Positions 23,173-31,590 of a stretch of 64,000 nt of DNA are shown here, one piece after another. Both the position numbers and the translations under genes were made by a program. Each line of letters opens with the position of its first letter. Within the stretch, counting starts at the first letter, position 1. The notes below the pieces were generated by a model. That model searched no databases. It was not told the origin of the DNA and was given only the letters and a program-made list of their open reading frames with translations. This stretch comes from Bin5 sp965221145. Its GTDB lineage: Bacteria > Chloroflexota > Anaerolineae > Caldilineales > Caldilineaceae. The stretch covers positions 558,001 to 622,000 of the forward strand of contig OZ244877.1 in the NCBI GenBank assembly GCA_965221145.1, in the 5' to 3' direction.

Positions 23173-24071
23173 TATGTCTCCAGCAACCGTTCTTCGGGGC
23201 GCCCACTCAGCGCCAGAATGAGCAGCCCCAAGACCACCAGCACCAGTGTAACGACCACCGCCATGGCGCTGGCGTAGCCCAGATTGGCGTGCTGGGAGAA
23301 CATCTTATAGATGTAGATGCTGACCAGGTTGGTTGCGTTGGCCGGTCCACCTCCCGTGAGCATGAATATCAGATCAAACTGCCTGAAGGCGAAGGTGAGT
23401 TGAAACAGTACGACAGTGAACAGTTGCGGTTTGATCAGGGGGATGAGGATGAATCGGGCTTCATCCAGCGCGGACGCGCCCTCGATCTTTGCGGCTTCAA
23501 ACGGTTCGGGCGGGGCGCGTCGGATACCGGCGTCGAGGATGAGAACCGCCAACGGCACGCGCATCCAGGCTTCCGTAAGTACCACTGTCAGGAGCGCGGT
23601 GTTTGTTTCCACGAGCCAACCGAGCGGCGCAATATCCAGCAGTGAAAGCGCGTAGTTCGCCAATCCATAGGCCGGATCCCAGATGAAGACGCGAAAGACA
23701 CCGCCAATGACCGCCGGCGCGATGATGGCGGAGCAGGTGAGAACGGTTAGGATGATCGACTTGGCGCGAATCAGTTCCCTGCCGCGACGCTTGCGGTTGA
23801 GCACATAGGCGATCAGAAATCCCCAGACAACGACGATGAGGATGCTGGCGAGCGTATAGACGGTTGTGGTGATGAGAGAATCGAACAGTGTTTTGTCTGT
23901 CAACGCGCGGGCGTAATTGTCGAGTCCGGTGAATCCGATCAGATCGGGGCGGGTGAAAAGCCATTTGAACAGGCTGACCCGGATCGCAAAATAGACCGGA
24001 TAGAAGTAAACGATGCCGAGGACGACAACCAGAGGGGCAACAAAATAGAGCGGCTGTTTCTGCTTAGACAC
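23172..24071 (-). CDS. Sugar ABC transporter permease (MalF/UgpA type)
   Basis: This is the partner permease of the CUT1 importer. It has six helices, from FVAPLVVVLGIVYFYPVYF to the C-terminal AVVVTLVLVVLGLLILAL, and the EAA loop FEAAKIEGASALDEARFILIPLIKP. The TGGGPANATNLVSIYIYKMF segment is typical of MalF-family permeases. It directly precedes and overlaps its partner. A perfect 10-bp stem-loop lies between it and the upstream dehydrogenase gene. Confidence 0.92.
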   Translation of the reverse strand: MSKQKQPLYFVAPLVVVLGIVYFYPVYFAIRVSLFKWLFTRPDLIGFTGLDNYARALTDKTLFDSLITTTVYTLASILIVVVWGFLIAYVLNRKRRGRELIRAKSIILTVLTCSAIIAPAVIGGVFRVFIWDPAYGLANYALSLLDIAPLGWLVETNTALLTVVLTEAWMRVPLAVLILDAGIRRAPPEPFEAAKIEGASALDEARFILIPLIKPQLFTVVLFQLTFAFRQFDLIFMLTGGGPANATNLVSIYIYKMFSQHANLGYASAMAVVVTLVLVVLGLLILALSGRPEERLLET

Positions 24072-24095
24072 GCATTCCTCCGACTGCGTTTGCTA

Positions 24096-24119
24096 GTGGC
24101 CAGTGACACCACTGGCCAC
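24096..24119 (-). terminator. Intercistronic stem-loop upstream of the permeases
   Basis: GTGGCCAGTG and CACTGGCCAC form a perfect 10-bp stem around ACAC. There is no T run on either side, so it may be an mRNA-stabilising or partial-termination hairpin. The arms belong to the degenerate GTGGCCAGTG family. Confidence 0.45.
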
Positions 24120-24125
24120 GGCCGT

Positions 24126-25241
24126 TCATGGGACGATGACTGCTTTGAGCGCTTCCAGCCGGCGACTCGTCTCAAGACCCTGGTAAACCTGGTCCAGGTC
24201 AAAGCGGTGTGTGATCATATCAGAAAAGGGCACCGTTTTGTGGAAGGCTCGCATGACTTCAAGCACCGAGCCGAATGCGGCCGGCGGTAACGTCCAGGAG
24301 CCGTGAATGTTGAGGTGCTTGTAGCAGAGCAAACTGGGGTCGAACTCGATCGTACCCTGCCGCGTGAACGACCCAACCTCGACGATTGTGCCGCCGCGCC
24401 GCGCCAACTCCAGGGCTTCGGCAAACGCCTGGGGCAGGCCGGCCGCCTCGATGACGACATCGGCGCCCAGTCGATGGGGGGTGAGCGCGCGCACGGCGTC
24501 CAGCCGTTCGGCGGGGTCGGTCATGTTGTCGATGTTTATGACATGATCGGCGCCGATCCGCTTACAGATATCAAGACGCGGCTGCGGAGCGCCGATGACG
24601 ATCACCTGGGTCGCACCGGAGAGTTTGGCCAGAGCGGCTGCACTGGCGCCAATCGCGCCTGCGCCCTGCACAACGACGGTCTGGCCGAGGCCAAGGCCGT
24701 CCAGACGATCGGGGGTTCCGGGCCTGTGCGCTCGTTGAACGGCGGCCAGCGCAATGGCTATTGGATCCACCAACACGGCTACCTCGGTGGGCACATCGTC
24801 GGGTACGCGGTAGATCAGGCCGTCGCCTTTGATGTAGAACCGCTCGGCAAAGGCGCCCATACCCTCTTCACCGGGATCATCGAATACGCCGCCCATACAC
24901 AGCCAGGGGGCCAGCAGTGTGCGGCAGGCATAACACTGACCACAGTTGAGATTGATATAGACAATCCGATCGCCGATGTCAATTTTATTTCCCAGATGGT
25001 CGGCTGTGGGAAACCGGCCGCCCTTCTCGACGATAGTGCCCACATACTCATGACCGAGCACATAGGGCATCTTCATCGGCAGAGGAAACGATTCCGGCGT
25101 GTAAAAGAGATGCACATCGGTGCCGCAGATACCACACATTTCAACTTTGATGAGCGCATCATCGTCCTTGGGCTTCGGGATCGGGCGAGATTGAATCTCG
25201 ATATGCTGGGGACGGGTAACCACTGCAGCCTTCATTGCCAT
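24126..25241 (-). CDS. Zinc-dependent alcohol/sugar dehydrogenase (MDR family)
   Basis: The 371-residue medium-chain dehydrogenase has the catalytic zinc ligands in MCGICGTDVH and LGHEYVGTIVEKGG. The structural-zinc lobe NCGQCYACRTLLAPWLC has four Cys with atypical spacing. The NAD(P) site is VVVQGAGAIGASAAALAKL. The family includes sorbitol, threonine and L-galactose/L-fucose-type dehydrogenases; oxidation of a sugar or polyol is inferred from neighbouring sugar permeases, lactonase and epimerase-like genes. The start is preceded by AAGGAG. Confidence 0.88.
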   Translation of the reverse strand: MAMKAAVVTRPQHIEIQSRPIPKPKDDDALIKVEMCGICGTDVHLFYTPESFPLPMKMPYVLGHEYVGTIVEKGGRFPTADHLGNKIDIGDRIVYINLNCGQCYACRTLLAPWLCMGGVFDDPGEEGMGAFAERFYIKGDGLIYRVPDDVPTEVAVLVDPIAIALAAVQRAHRPGTPDRLDGLGLGQTVVVQGAGAIGASAAALAKLSGATQVIVIGAPQPRLDICKRIGADHVINIDNMTDPAERLDAVRALTPHRLGADVVIEAAGLPQAFAEALELARRGGTIVEVGSFTRQGTIEFDPSLLCYKHLNIHGSWTLPPAAFGSVLEVMRAFHKTVPFSDMITHRFDLDQVYQGLETSRRLEALKAVIVP

Positions 25242-25263
25242 GTCGGCGTCTCCTTATTTGCGT

Positions 25264-25315
25264 TTGCGTTCACATTGCGAACCCGGTATTGTATGACGTA
25301 TTGCGTAAGAGGACG
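25264..25315. mobile_element. Partial AATGTG-ended element
   Basis: GCGTTCACATTGCGAACCCGG followed by ATTGCGTAAGAGG matches, in reverse, the right half of the element at 22083-22222. Only one end is present. Confidence 0.5.
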
Positions 25316-25329
25316 CTCCCTGACTGCGC

Positions 25330-26208
25330 TCAGCCGGCGTAGGCGAAGGCCGGCAGGCCGCGCGCATTCACCTTCAAGAGAGAGCCGGCCAACGGTTGTT
25401 CCCGCAGCGCCTGCTCATCCATGAGATAGCGGCAGGAGGTGATGTAGAGGTCGTCCAGGTTGTCGCCACCGAAGGCGCAGGATGTAATCTGTTCAACCGG
25501 CAGGCGTACCGTTTCGAGCAGGGCGCCGGACTGGGGATTGTAGCGCTGCACGCACCAGCCGCCGAACAGGGCAATCCAGACCATACCCTCCTCGTCGATG
25601 GTCATGCCATCAAAATGACCTTGGCCGCCGTTTTCGATGACGACGCGCTCGTTGCGGATGTCGCCGGTCTCCAGGTCGTAATCCCAGGCTCTCACATTGT
25701 CGCGCGCGGTGTCGATGTAGTACATTGTCTGGCTGTCGAGGCTCCAGACGATGCCGTTGGAGATGGTGACCGGCGCGACCTTGCGCGTGACCGAGTGATC
25801 GATGTCGAGGCAGTAGAGTGCGCCCCGGTCCGGTTCGCCGTTGAACTCCATTGTGCCGGCCCAGAAGCGGCCGGCGGGGTCGCATTTGCCGTCGTTGAAG
25901 CGGTTGGCGGGGATGGAGCGCTCCGGGTCGGCGATGGGGGTGAGCTTTTCGCTGGTCAGGTCCAGCGCCGCAAAGCCGTTGTGCAAGGCGACCATCACAC
26001 CGCCGCTGGCCCTGGGCACCACAGTGCCGACCGCCTGACCGACGTCAATGGCGCGGTTGTCTCCTATTTTGGGATTGAACACATACAGCTGACTCCCAAG
26101 GACATCCACCCAGTAGAGTACGCCCTTTTCCGGGTCCCAGATGGCGCCCTCGCCGACGACCGCTTCAATGCTTACGGCAACCTCCGGTTCCACACGTGTC
26201 TCTTTCAC
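25330..26208 (-). CDS. SMP-30/gluconolactonase family lactonase
   Basis: The 292-residue six-bladed propeller shows the metal-binding EGAIWDPEKGVLYWVD at the N-terminus, NRFNDGKCDPAGRFWAGTM, TISNGIVWSLDSQTMYYIDT and GHFDGMTIDEEGMVWIALF. These supply the Glu, Asn and Asp ligands of the family. The enzymes hydrolyse sugar lactones to aldonates. Downstream of a sugar dehydrogenase this fits oxidative (non-phosphorylative) sugar catabolism. The first residues MKETRVEPE have no clear AGGAGG but a GGAGATGACA lies just upstream. Confidence 0.9.
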   Translation of the reverse strand: MKETRVEPEVAVSIEAVVGEGAIWDPEKGVLYWVDVLGSQLYVFNPKIGDNRAIDVGQAVGTVVPRASGGVMVALHNGFAALDLTSEKLTPIADPERSIPANRFNDGKCDPAGRFWAGTMEFNGEPDRGALYCLDIDHSVTRKVAPVTISNGIVWSLDSQTMYYIDTARDNVRAWDYDLETGDIRNERVVIENGGQGHFDGMTIDEEGMVWIALFGGWCVQRYNPQSGALLETVRLPVEQITSCAFGGDNLDDLYITSCRYLMDEQALREQPLAGSLLKVNARGLPAFAYAG

Positions 26209-26263
26209 TTGTCATCTCCTGCATCAGAACTGCACTCAACTGGAAGGTAAACCTTTACAACAA

Positions 26264-26385
26264 CCAATGTGCGTCTACATTGAAAACACGCTTTCTTCGT
26301 TTTGCGTAAGAGCGGGCGAGACGCCCGCGATCCCAGGATGCAGGCTGTGTGAAAAGTCTTGGTATCAAAATTGAACTTACATTGG
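26264..26385. mobile_element. ~130-bp AATGTG-ended dispersed element, copy 2 (inverted)
   Basis: Ends CCAATGTGCGTC and TTACATTGG are inverted repeats. The reversed interior carries ACCAAGACTTTTCACAC, GGCGTCTCGCC and CTTACGCAAAACG, in the same order as copies 1 and 3. Confidence 0.65.
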
Positions 26386-26435
26386 CCACTGGCGACCGGT
26401 ATTAGCAGGGATGGCGGCGGACCGTCCCATTCCGG

Positions 26436-27599
26436 TCAGCGCGCGCCATTGCGCATTTTCGTTATGCGGTCTTCAAGCGCCTGGAACTCGGCTTCGGTTT
26501 CCAGGACGCCGACTTCCAACTCGTATGTCACCGTCTCAGCCGGTTCGAGCATCTTGAGGCGGCCCTGTTTGCGCTCGGCCGCCCTGCCGCCTTGCCGACA
26601 GTTCCCCGGCTCCAGGCCAACGACGTAAGAGCCGTGCTGCATCACCTTCCACAGCGTGAATTCGGGCAGTGCGTTGCGGTTGTATTTGAGATACAGGCCG
26701 ATACCGCTGCCTTGTGGCTGCTTGCCGTTCAGGAGCGCCACGGTAATGCCGTCATTTTCGTCGGCCGCCATGATGAGGTTGTACACTCGGTTCACGTAAT
26801 GCGGCTGCGGCGGGGCGAAGGTATTGTAGCGCTCTATTTCGTGCGCCGACGCTTCGTGTATCGCCCGGCTCATCTCCGCCCCCAACATCTGGTCCCAGGT
26901 TACATCCCAGGGGATGACGTCGAGAGCAGGCGCGACGAGGACTGTGCCGGTGTCCAGCAGGGGAAAGCCGAAGTTCATGTGGTAGACCAGCATATGCGCC
27001 GCCGGCACAAACCCCAGGTTCTCCACCGTGTCGCGGATGTGCAGCGCCTTCTCTCCCATCTTGCACCACACCTTGCGCGTAAGACAGAGGTTATCCCCCA
27101 GCGGGACGGTCTCGCGCACCCTGCCTTGCGCCCACATGATATAGTCGTCGCCATCCCAATAGCCGTCCAGCATGACGTTGCGCGCCGGGATATAGCTGGC
27201 TCTGCCGTGGAGAGGGAACTCCTGGCCCTGGTCCACGCTGGCATGTCCGGCGGCAGCGAGGCCACAGGTTGCCAACAGGCCGCCAAAGAAGCCATTGGAC
27301 CAGCCGGTTGGGCTGGACTCATAGTACCATGGGCCCACTTCACCTGTGGACGAGCGCCAGGCGAGCGGTATGTCTTTGAACTCCAGGCGCGAGATGTCCA
27401 TGCCGCGCGCCGGCAGTACAGTAAAGTTAAGACCGGAGCCGCTGCTGAAGTCGATGGCGGCGACGCCGGCCTGGTTGCCGTCGCGCAGTTCAATGCCGCG
27501 CACGCCGCCGATCTGGGAGATATCCCCCACCCGCTGCAAGATATCCTGCTTGGTAAAACGTTTTCCCCAGAGTTCCACTTTGCTAACCCCAGTTGCCAC
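26436..27599 (-). CDS. DUF4432/aldose-1-epimerase-like protein
   Basis: The 387-residue beta-sandwich protein matches the galactose-mutarotase-like DUF4432 family: LPARGMDISRLEFKDIPLAW, GGLLATCGL, FPLHGRASYIPA, HMLVYHMNFGFPLLD and VVGLEPGNC. Conserved His and Glu suggest a sugar-binding or mutarotase role, which is unproven. The first codon in frame is GTG at 27599 without a clear ribosome binding site; a GTG at 27578 (VELWGKRF) preceded by GGGG is an equally good start. It begins 4 bp after the SDR stop, so the two are probably cotranscribed. Confidence 0.82.
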   Translation of the reverse strand: MATGVSKVELWGKRFTKQDILQRVGDISQIGGVRGIELRDGNQAGVAAIDFSSGSGLNFTVLPARGMDISRLEFKDIPLAWRSSTGEVGPWYYESSPTGWSNGFFGGLLATCGLAAAGHASVDQGQEFPLHGRASYIPARNVMLDGYWDGDDYIMWAQGRVRETVPLGDNLCLTRKVWCKMGEKALHIRDTVENLGFVPAAHMLVYHMNFGFPLLDTGTVLVAPALDVIPWDVTWDQMLGAEMSRAIHEASAHEIERYNTFAPPQPHYVNRVYNLIMAADENDGITVALLNGKQPQGSGIGLYLKYNRNALPEFTLWKVMQHGSYVVGLEPGNCRQGGRAAERKQGRLKMLEPAETVTYELEVGVLETEAEFQALEDRITKMRNGAR

Positions 27600-27602
27600 T
27601 GG

Positions 27603-28382
27603 TCAGTCAGGACTGAAGCCCACCATCGCATGTTGGCCGCCGTCGGCCACGACTGTGGCTCCGACGATGAAGCGTGAGGCGTCCGACGCCAGATAGGCGA
27701 TGACTTCGGCAATCTCTTCGCTATCGGAGAAGCGTCCCACGCGCTTCGGTTCTTTCAGTGTGGCTGCGTCAAACGCGAGGTTGTTCTCTTCGAAGTAGGA
27801 GCGGGCCATGGGGGTGTCAACGGCTCCGGGCAGGACGGCGTTGACTCGAATCCCGTAGGGCAGGAGGTCGAGGGCCATGCCGCGCGTAAGACCGACGACA
27901 CCGGCCTTGGAGGCGGCGTAGACGGCAAATCCGGGCATCGTGACCTGTGCTTGCAAAGATGCCACATTCACGATGCTGCCCCCGCCGCGACGACGCAGCT
28001 CGGGAATCGCGTACTTGCTCACCAGGAAGACGCCCTTCAGGTTCGTGCCGTGCATCTGCTCCCATTCATCTTCGCTCGTCTCTTCGATGCTTTTGCCGAC
28101 AATCTGCATCCCCGCGTTGTTGATCAGCACATCGAGACCGTCGAACTCGGCGGCGATCTCTGCGCACATCCGCCTCACCTGCGCTGCGTTGGAGACATCA
28201 CATTGGATGAAGGTTGCATTGCCGCCATCCCTTTCAATGGCGGCGGCCGTGGCGCGGCCGTCCAGCGCGTTGCGGTCAGCGACAATCAGCGATGCGCCTT
28301 CGGCGGCGAAGAGGTTGGCGGTGGCGCGACCGATGCCGACGCCACCGCCCGTGACCAGGACGAGCTTGTCTGCAAAGCGCAC
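27603..28382 (-). CDS. Short-chain dehydrogenase/reductase
   Basis: This is a classical SDR of 259 residues. It has TGGGVGIGRATA (NAD(P) binding), DVS, NNAGMQ, and the catalytic Ser/Tyr/Lys set in NVASLQAQVTMPGFAVYAASKAG. The acidic residue after the second strand (VADRN) favours NAD(H). Likely a sugar or keto-acid dehydrogenase, given its place between binding-protein and mutarotase-like genes. I chose the GTG at 28382 because AGGAG lies six bases upstream; the codon before it, TTG, overlaps the preceding stop. Confidence 0.9.
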   Translation of the reverse strand: MRFADKLVLVTGGGVGIGRATANLFAAEGASLIVADRNALDGRATAAAIERDGGNATFIQCDVSNAAQVRRMCAEIAAEFDGLDVLINNAGMQIVGKSIEETSEDEWEQMHGTNLKGVFLVSKYAIPELRRRGGGSIVNVASLQAQVTMPGFAVYAASKAGVVGLTRGMALDLLPYGIRVNAVLPGAVDTPMARSYFEENNLAFDAATLKEPKRVGRFSDSEEIAEVIAYLASDASRFIVGATVVADGGQHAMVGFSPD

Positions 28383-28385
28383 CAA

Positions 28386-29210
28386 CTACTCCTTGACGCC
28401 CTGCTCTTCGAGGATGCGGTTGATCTCCTGATTGGCGTCCAACAGGGCCTGCTCAGGGTCTGCACCCCCAGCGGCTACCAGAGACCAGGTGTCGCCAAGC
28501 ACACCCATGATGGCGCCGGCGCCGGGAACGTTGGGCGCGGCCTTGCCGGTCACCTCCCACGCTTCGGACATCACCGGCAGCAGCTCCGGCATAGCAGGAT
28601 GCACCTGCTCGACATTTGGATCCTCCAGGATCGACTTGCGCGCGAAGAGGATGCCGTGCTCGGTGGCGAAGCGGCGAGCCGTCTCTTTGCTGGTGATCCA
28701 CTTCATGAATTCCCAGGTGGCCTCTTTGTTCTTGCTATGGGCGTTCATGGCGATCAGGCCGCCCGCCAGGTTGGATTTGCCGGCGACCCAGCCGCGCCCG
28801 TTTTCCGGATAGTAGGGCATGAGCGCCGCGCCAAAGCGGCCTGGAGTATCGGTCACATTCGGATCCCACAGCTTTTGCACCCAGGAATCAAGAAATTCCG
28901 CCATGGCCATCTTTTCATCGAGCGCCCAGGTAAAGTGGTCATAGAACTCCATGGCATGCACGGCCGGCGGCATGTACTGGTTCAACTCGAGACCGAACTC
29001 CCAGGATGCCAGGCAGCGGGGGGCGTCGAATGAGGCGTTGAAATCCTCGTCGTATACCTCACAGCCAAAGGTCCAGGCCAGCATCTGCCCGCCCCAGGTG
29101 GCGGCAGGGAAACCCTGCTTCTGCGGCGCAATGTGGCCCCACAGGTCGATCTCGCCATCGCCGTCGGTGTCGCGCGTAAAGAACTCCGCCATGTCCAGCC
29201 ACTCCTGGGG
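28386..29210 (-). pseudogene. Truncated sugar-binding lipoprotein of an ABC importer
   Basis: The 270 residues preserved match the C-terminal two-thirds of a family 1 extracellular sugar-binding protein: FTRDTDGDGEIDLWGH, GWVAGKSNLAGGLIAMNAHSKN, EATWEFMKWITSKETARRFA. Intact members have ~420-450 residues with a signal peptide. Here the frame runs upstream straight into a 101-bp repeat (29210-29310), which would supply MGCTP as an artificial start, and no signal peptide or N-terminal lobe is found beyond it on either side. It is probably the lost partner of the permeases at 22276-24071. Confidence 0.8.
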
Positions 29211-29310
29211 GGTGCATCCCAAAATGGGGGCGAGTTTCTGGCTACCTCTGGGGAGTTACACTGGTCCCTCAGCCCGCTACTCTGGACAACCCCAAATCTG
29301 GGATGCACCC
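29210..29310. mobile_element. 101-bp element with GGGTGCATCCC inverted ends, copy 2
   Basis: Perfect 11-bp inverted ends GGGTGCATCCC (29210-29220) and GGGATGCACCC (29300-29310). The interior matches 9648-9750 in reverse. It abuts the broken end of the sugar-binding protein gene. Confidence 0.8.
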
Positions 29311-29561
29311 TCTCAGATGCAAGGTGTGTTCCCGAATCGTGTGCGGGCAGCGCGACGGGGATCAGACGCCGGTGCGGTCTTGGGGGGATGACCGGAAATC
29401 CACCCCTATTCCGGACCGCACCTAATCTGAGGGACGCGCGACCTGTCTGGCTCCGGAGCGTCCTGGTTGACATCAGCCAGTGAATTCACTACCATGCAGG
29501 CACATGAGGAACGGGCCGCCCACAGGCCACTATAAATTGGTGTCACGGGAGGAGATAAGCG
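29311..29561. other. Rearranged intergenic stretch
   Basis: No gene is supported. It lies between the repeat that cuts the binding-protein gene and the amber-containing SDR. The minus-strand frame through it (to 29473) has no recognisable content and does not restore the missing N-terminus. Confidence 0.5.
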
Positions 29562-30362
29562 ATGCCTGCCTATGAGCTTGCGAACCAGGCTGCCATTGTC
29601 AGCGGCGCCGGTCAGGGGATGGGGCGCGCCATTGCGCAACGCTAGGCGCGTGAAGGCGCGACGGTGGTCGCGGCCGATATCAACCTGGAGTCGGCCAGCC
29701 GGGTGGCGGCGGAGATCGAGGCGCAGGGCGACGCGGCGCTGGCTCTGCAGGTCGATGTCACCAGCCGCGCCGATACTGAGCGGATGGTGCGCGAGTGCGC
29801 GGCCCAACTCGGACGCCTCGACATCATGGTCAACAACGCCGGTGTGTTGGCCGTCACCCCCGTGCTGGAGTTGGACGACAGCGCCTGGGATTGGCAGATG
29901 AACGTCAATGCCAAGGGCGTGTTGTACTGCTCACAGGCTGCCGCCCGCCAGATGATCGCCCAGGGGGAGGGGGGCCGGATCATCACCATCGCCTCCACGG
30001 CCGGCAAGATTCCCGCCGGCAAAGACGTTCCCATCGCCGGGTACGTCGCCAGCAAACACGCTGCGGTCGGGCTGACGAAACAGATGGCGCTGGAGTTGGC
30101 CCGCTATAACATTCTGGTGAACTGTGTATTCCCCGGTATCGTAGACACAGAGATGCTGAAGATCGTTCACGGCGAGATTGCCCGTCTTGAGGGCGTGCCG
30201 GAGCGGGAGGTCCGCGAGCGGGCGCAGGCATTGGTCCCGTTGGGCTATTTCCAGTCTCCGCAAAAGGTGGCCAATATGGTGGCCTTCCTGTGTTCGACCG
30301 ACGCCGACTATTCAGTCGGCTCGGTCTTTGATGTCACAGGCGGAGCGTTTCCCTACTACTGA
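29562..30362 (+). pseudogene. Short-chain dehydrogenase/reductase interrupted by an amber codon
   Basis: The gene starts at ATG 29562 with GGAGGAG upstream and would encode 266 residues of a classical SDR: SGAGQGMGRAIAQR, then TAG at 29643-29645, then AREGATVVAADI, NNAGVL, the catalytic region IASTAGKIPAG..IAGYVASKHAAVG and a C-terminal DVTGGAFPYY. The TAG stands where related proteins have Leu (IAQRLAREGA), one base away from TTG. The NAD-binding first 27 residues would be lost without readthrough. It is otherwise well preserved, so the mutation is probably recent or a sequence error. Confidence 0.85.
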
Positions 30363-30541
30363 TTTTTCCAGTGGGTTGGGATGCAAAAATAGCGGTTGGA
30401 GAATCCCCTGCCAATGGGGTAAGATGGAGCGTGCTACGCGTTCAAACAAGCGGCGATGCACTTTTCAACTGGCGGAACGGCCAGGCGATCCTTCTTCACC
30501 AGATCTCTATCTTCCCAATCAGAAGGAGCGTTGAAATCCCA

Positions 30542-31318
30542 ATGGCAAATCAGGATATGTTCGACCTCACAGGGCGGAATGCGCTCGTCACGGGCGGAGG
30601 GCGCGGGCTGGGCAAGGCGATGGCCATGGGATTGGCGCAGTACGGAGCCAACATCGCCATCGTCGACCTCGACCTGGACACGGCGCAGAGCACAGCCGAG
30701 GAGATCAGGGCGCTGGGCGGGCAGTCGCTGGCCTTGCGCGGTGATGTCCGGCGCGAGGAGGACGCGGAGCGGACCGTAAATGAGGTTGCCGAGGCTTTGG
30801 GCAGCCTCGACATCCTGCTCAACAACGCCGGCATCGCGACCGTAGAACCGGCTGAGACGCTCAGCCTGGCCGATTTCAAGCGCATTTACGATATTGACGT
30901 AACCGGCGTGTTTCTATTCTCTAAAGCCGCCTTCGGCCCGATGGCGCGGCAAGGGCGCGGCAACATCATCAACATCGCCAGCATGGCCGGCATCAGCGCG
31001 CCGGACCCACAGAAGCACGCGCATTACAACTCGGCCAAGGCCGCGGTCATCATGCTCACCAAATCGCTGGCCGCGGAGTGGGCCGGCCACGGAATCCGCG
31101 TCAATGCCCTGGCGCCGGGCTATATGATTACGCCCCCGGTGATCAAGATGCGGGCGGAGGATCCGGAACGGTGGGCGCACTGGATGTCCAGAGTGCCGAT
31201 GGGGCGGGCCGGTGAACCGCCTGAGCTGCAGGGCGCGGTCATCTACCTGGCATCCGATGCCTCCAGCTATATGACCGGCAACATCATGGTCATCGACGGC
31301 GGCTATACATGCTGGTGA
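30542..31318 (+). CDS. Short-chain dehydrogenase/reductase
   Basis: This is an intact classical SDR of 258 residues. It has TGGGRGLGKAMA, VDLD after the second strand, NNAGIA and the catalytic NIASMAGISAPDPQKHAHYNSAKAAV (Ser, Tyr, Lys). Similar proteins include gluconate 5-dehydrogenase and L-fucose or L-rhamnose dehydrogenases, so a sugar or aldonate substrate is possible. The ATG at 30542 has AAGGAG 13 bases upstream, a little distant. The longer frame from 30371 lacks conserved residues. Confidence 0.9.
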   Translation: MANQDMFDLTGRNALVTGGGRGLGKAMAMGLAQYGANIAIVDLDLDTAQSTAEEIRALGGQSLALRGDVRREEDAERTVNEVAEALGSLDILLNNAGIATVEPAETLSLADFKRIYDIDVTGVFLFSKAAFGPMARQGRGNIINIASMAGISAPDPQKHAHYNSAKAAVIMLTKSLAAEWAGHGIRVNALAPGYMITPPVIKMRAEDPERWAHWMSRVPMGRAGEPPELQGAVIYLASDASSYMTGNIMVIDGGYTCW

Positions 31319-31590
31319 GTTGTCGAAGCCTGATCTGTGCCCCATCCCGCGCAGAAATCAGGCTGCGATGAAAAGGGCTCCACAATATAAGACTGCCCGC
31401 TTGTTGGTAGAGTGGTGAGCGCCCTTGGGGCCGCTCATCATCGTCACAATCTTGGTTCTGGACAGGGTTGGCTCCGTCGAGTCAATAGCACGAGATTCCA
31501 TGAGTTTGCTAGTCCGGTCGGCAGTTTTCATTGGTTTTAGGCAGGTATCGTATTCGTGCAGCACTCACAAGTCAAAGGAGAATCAGAGCA

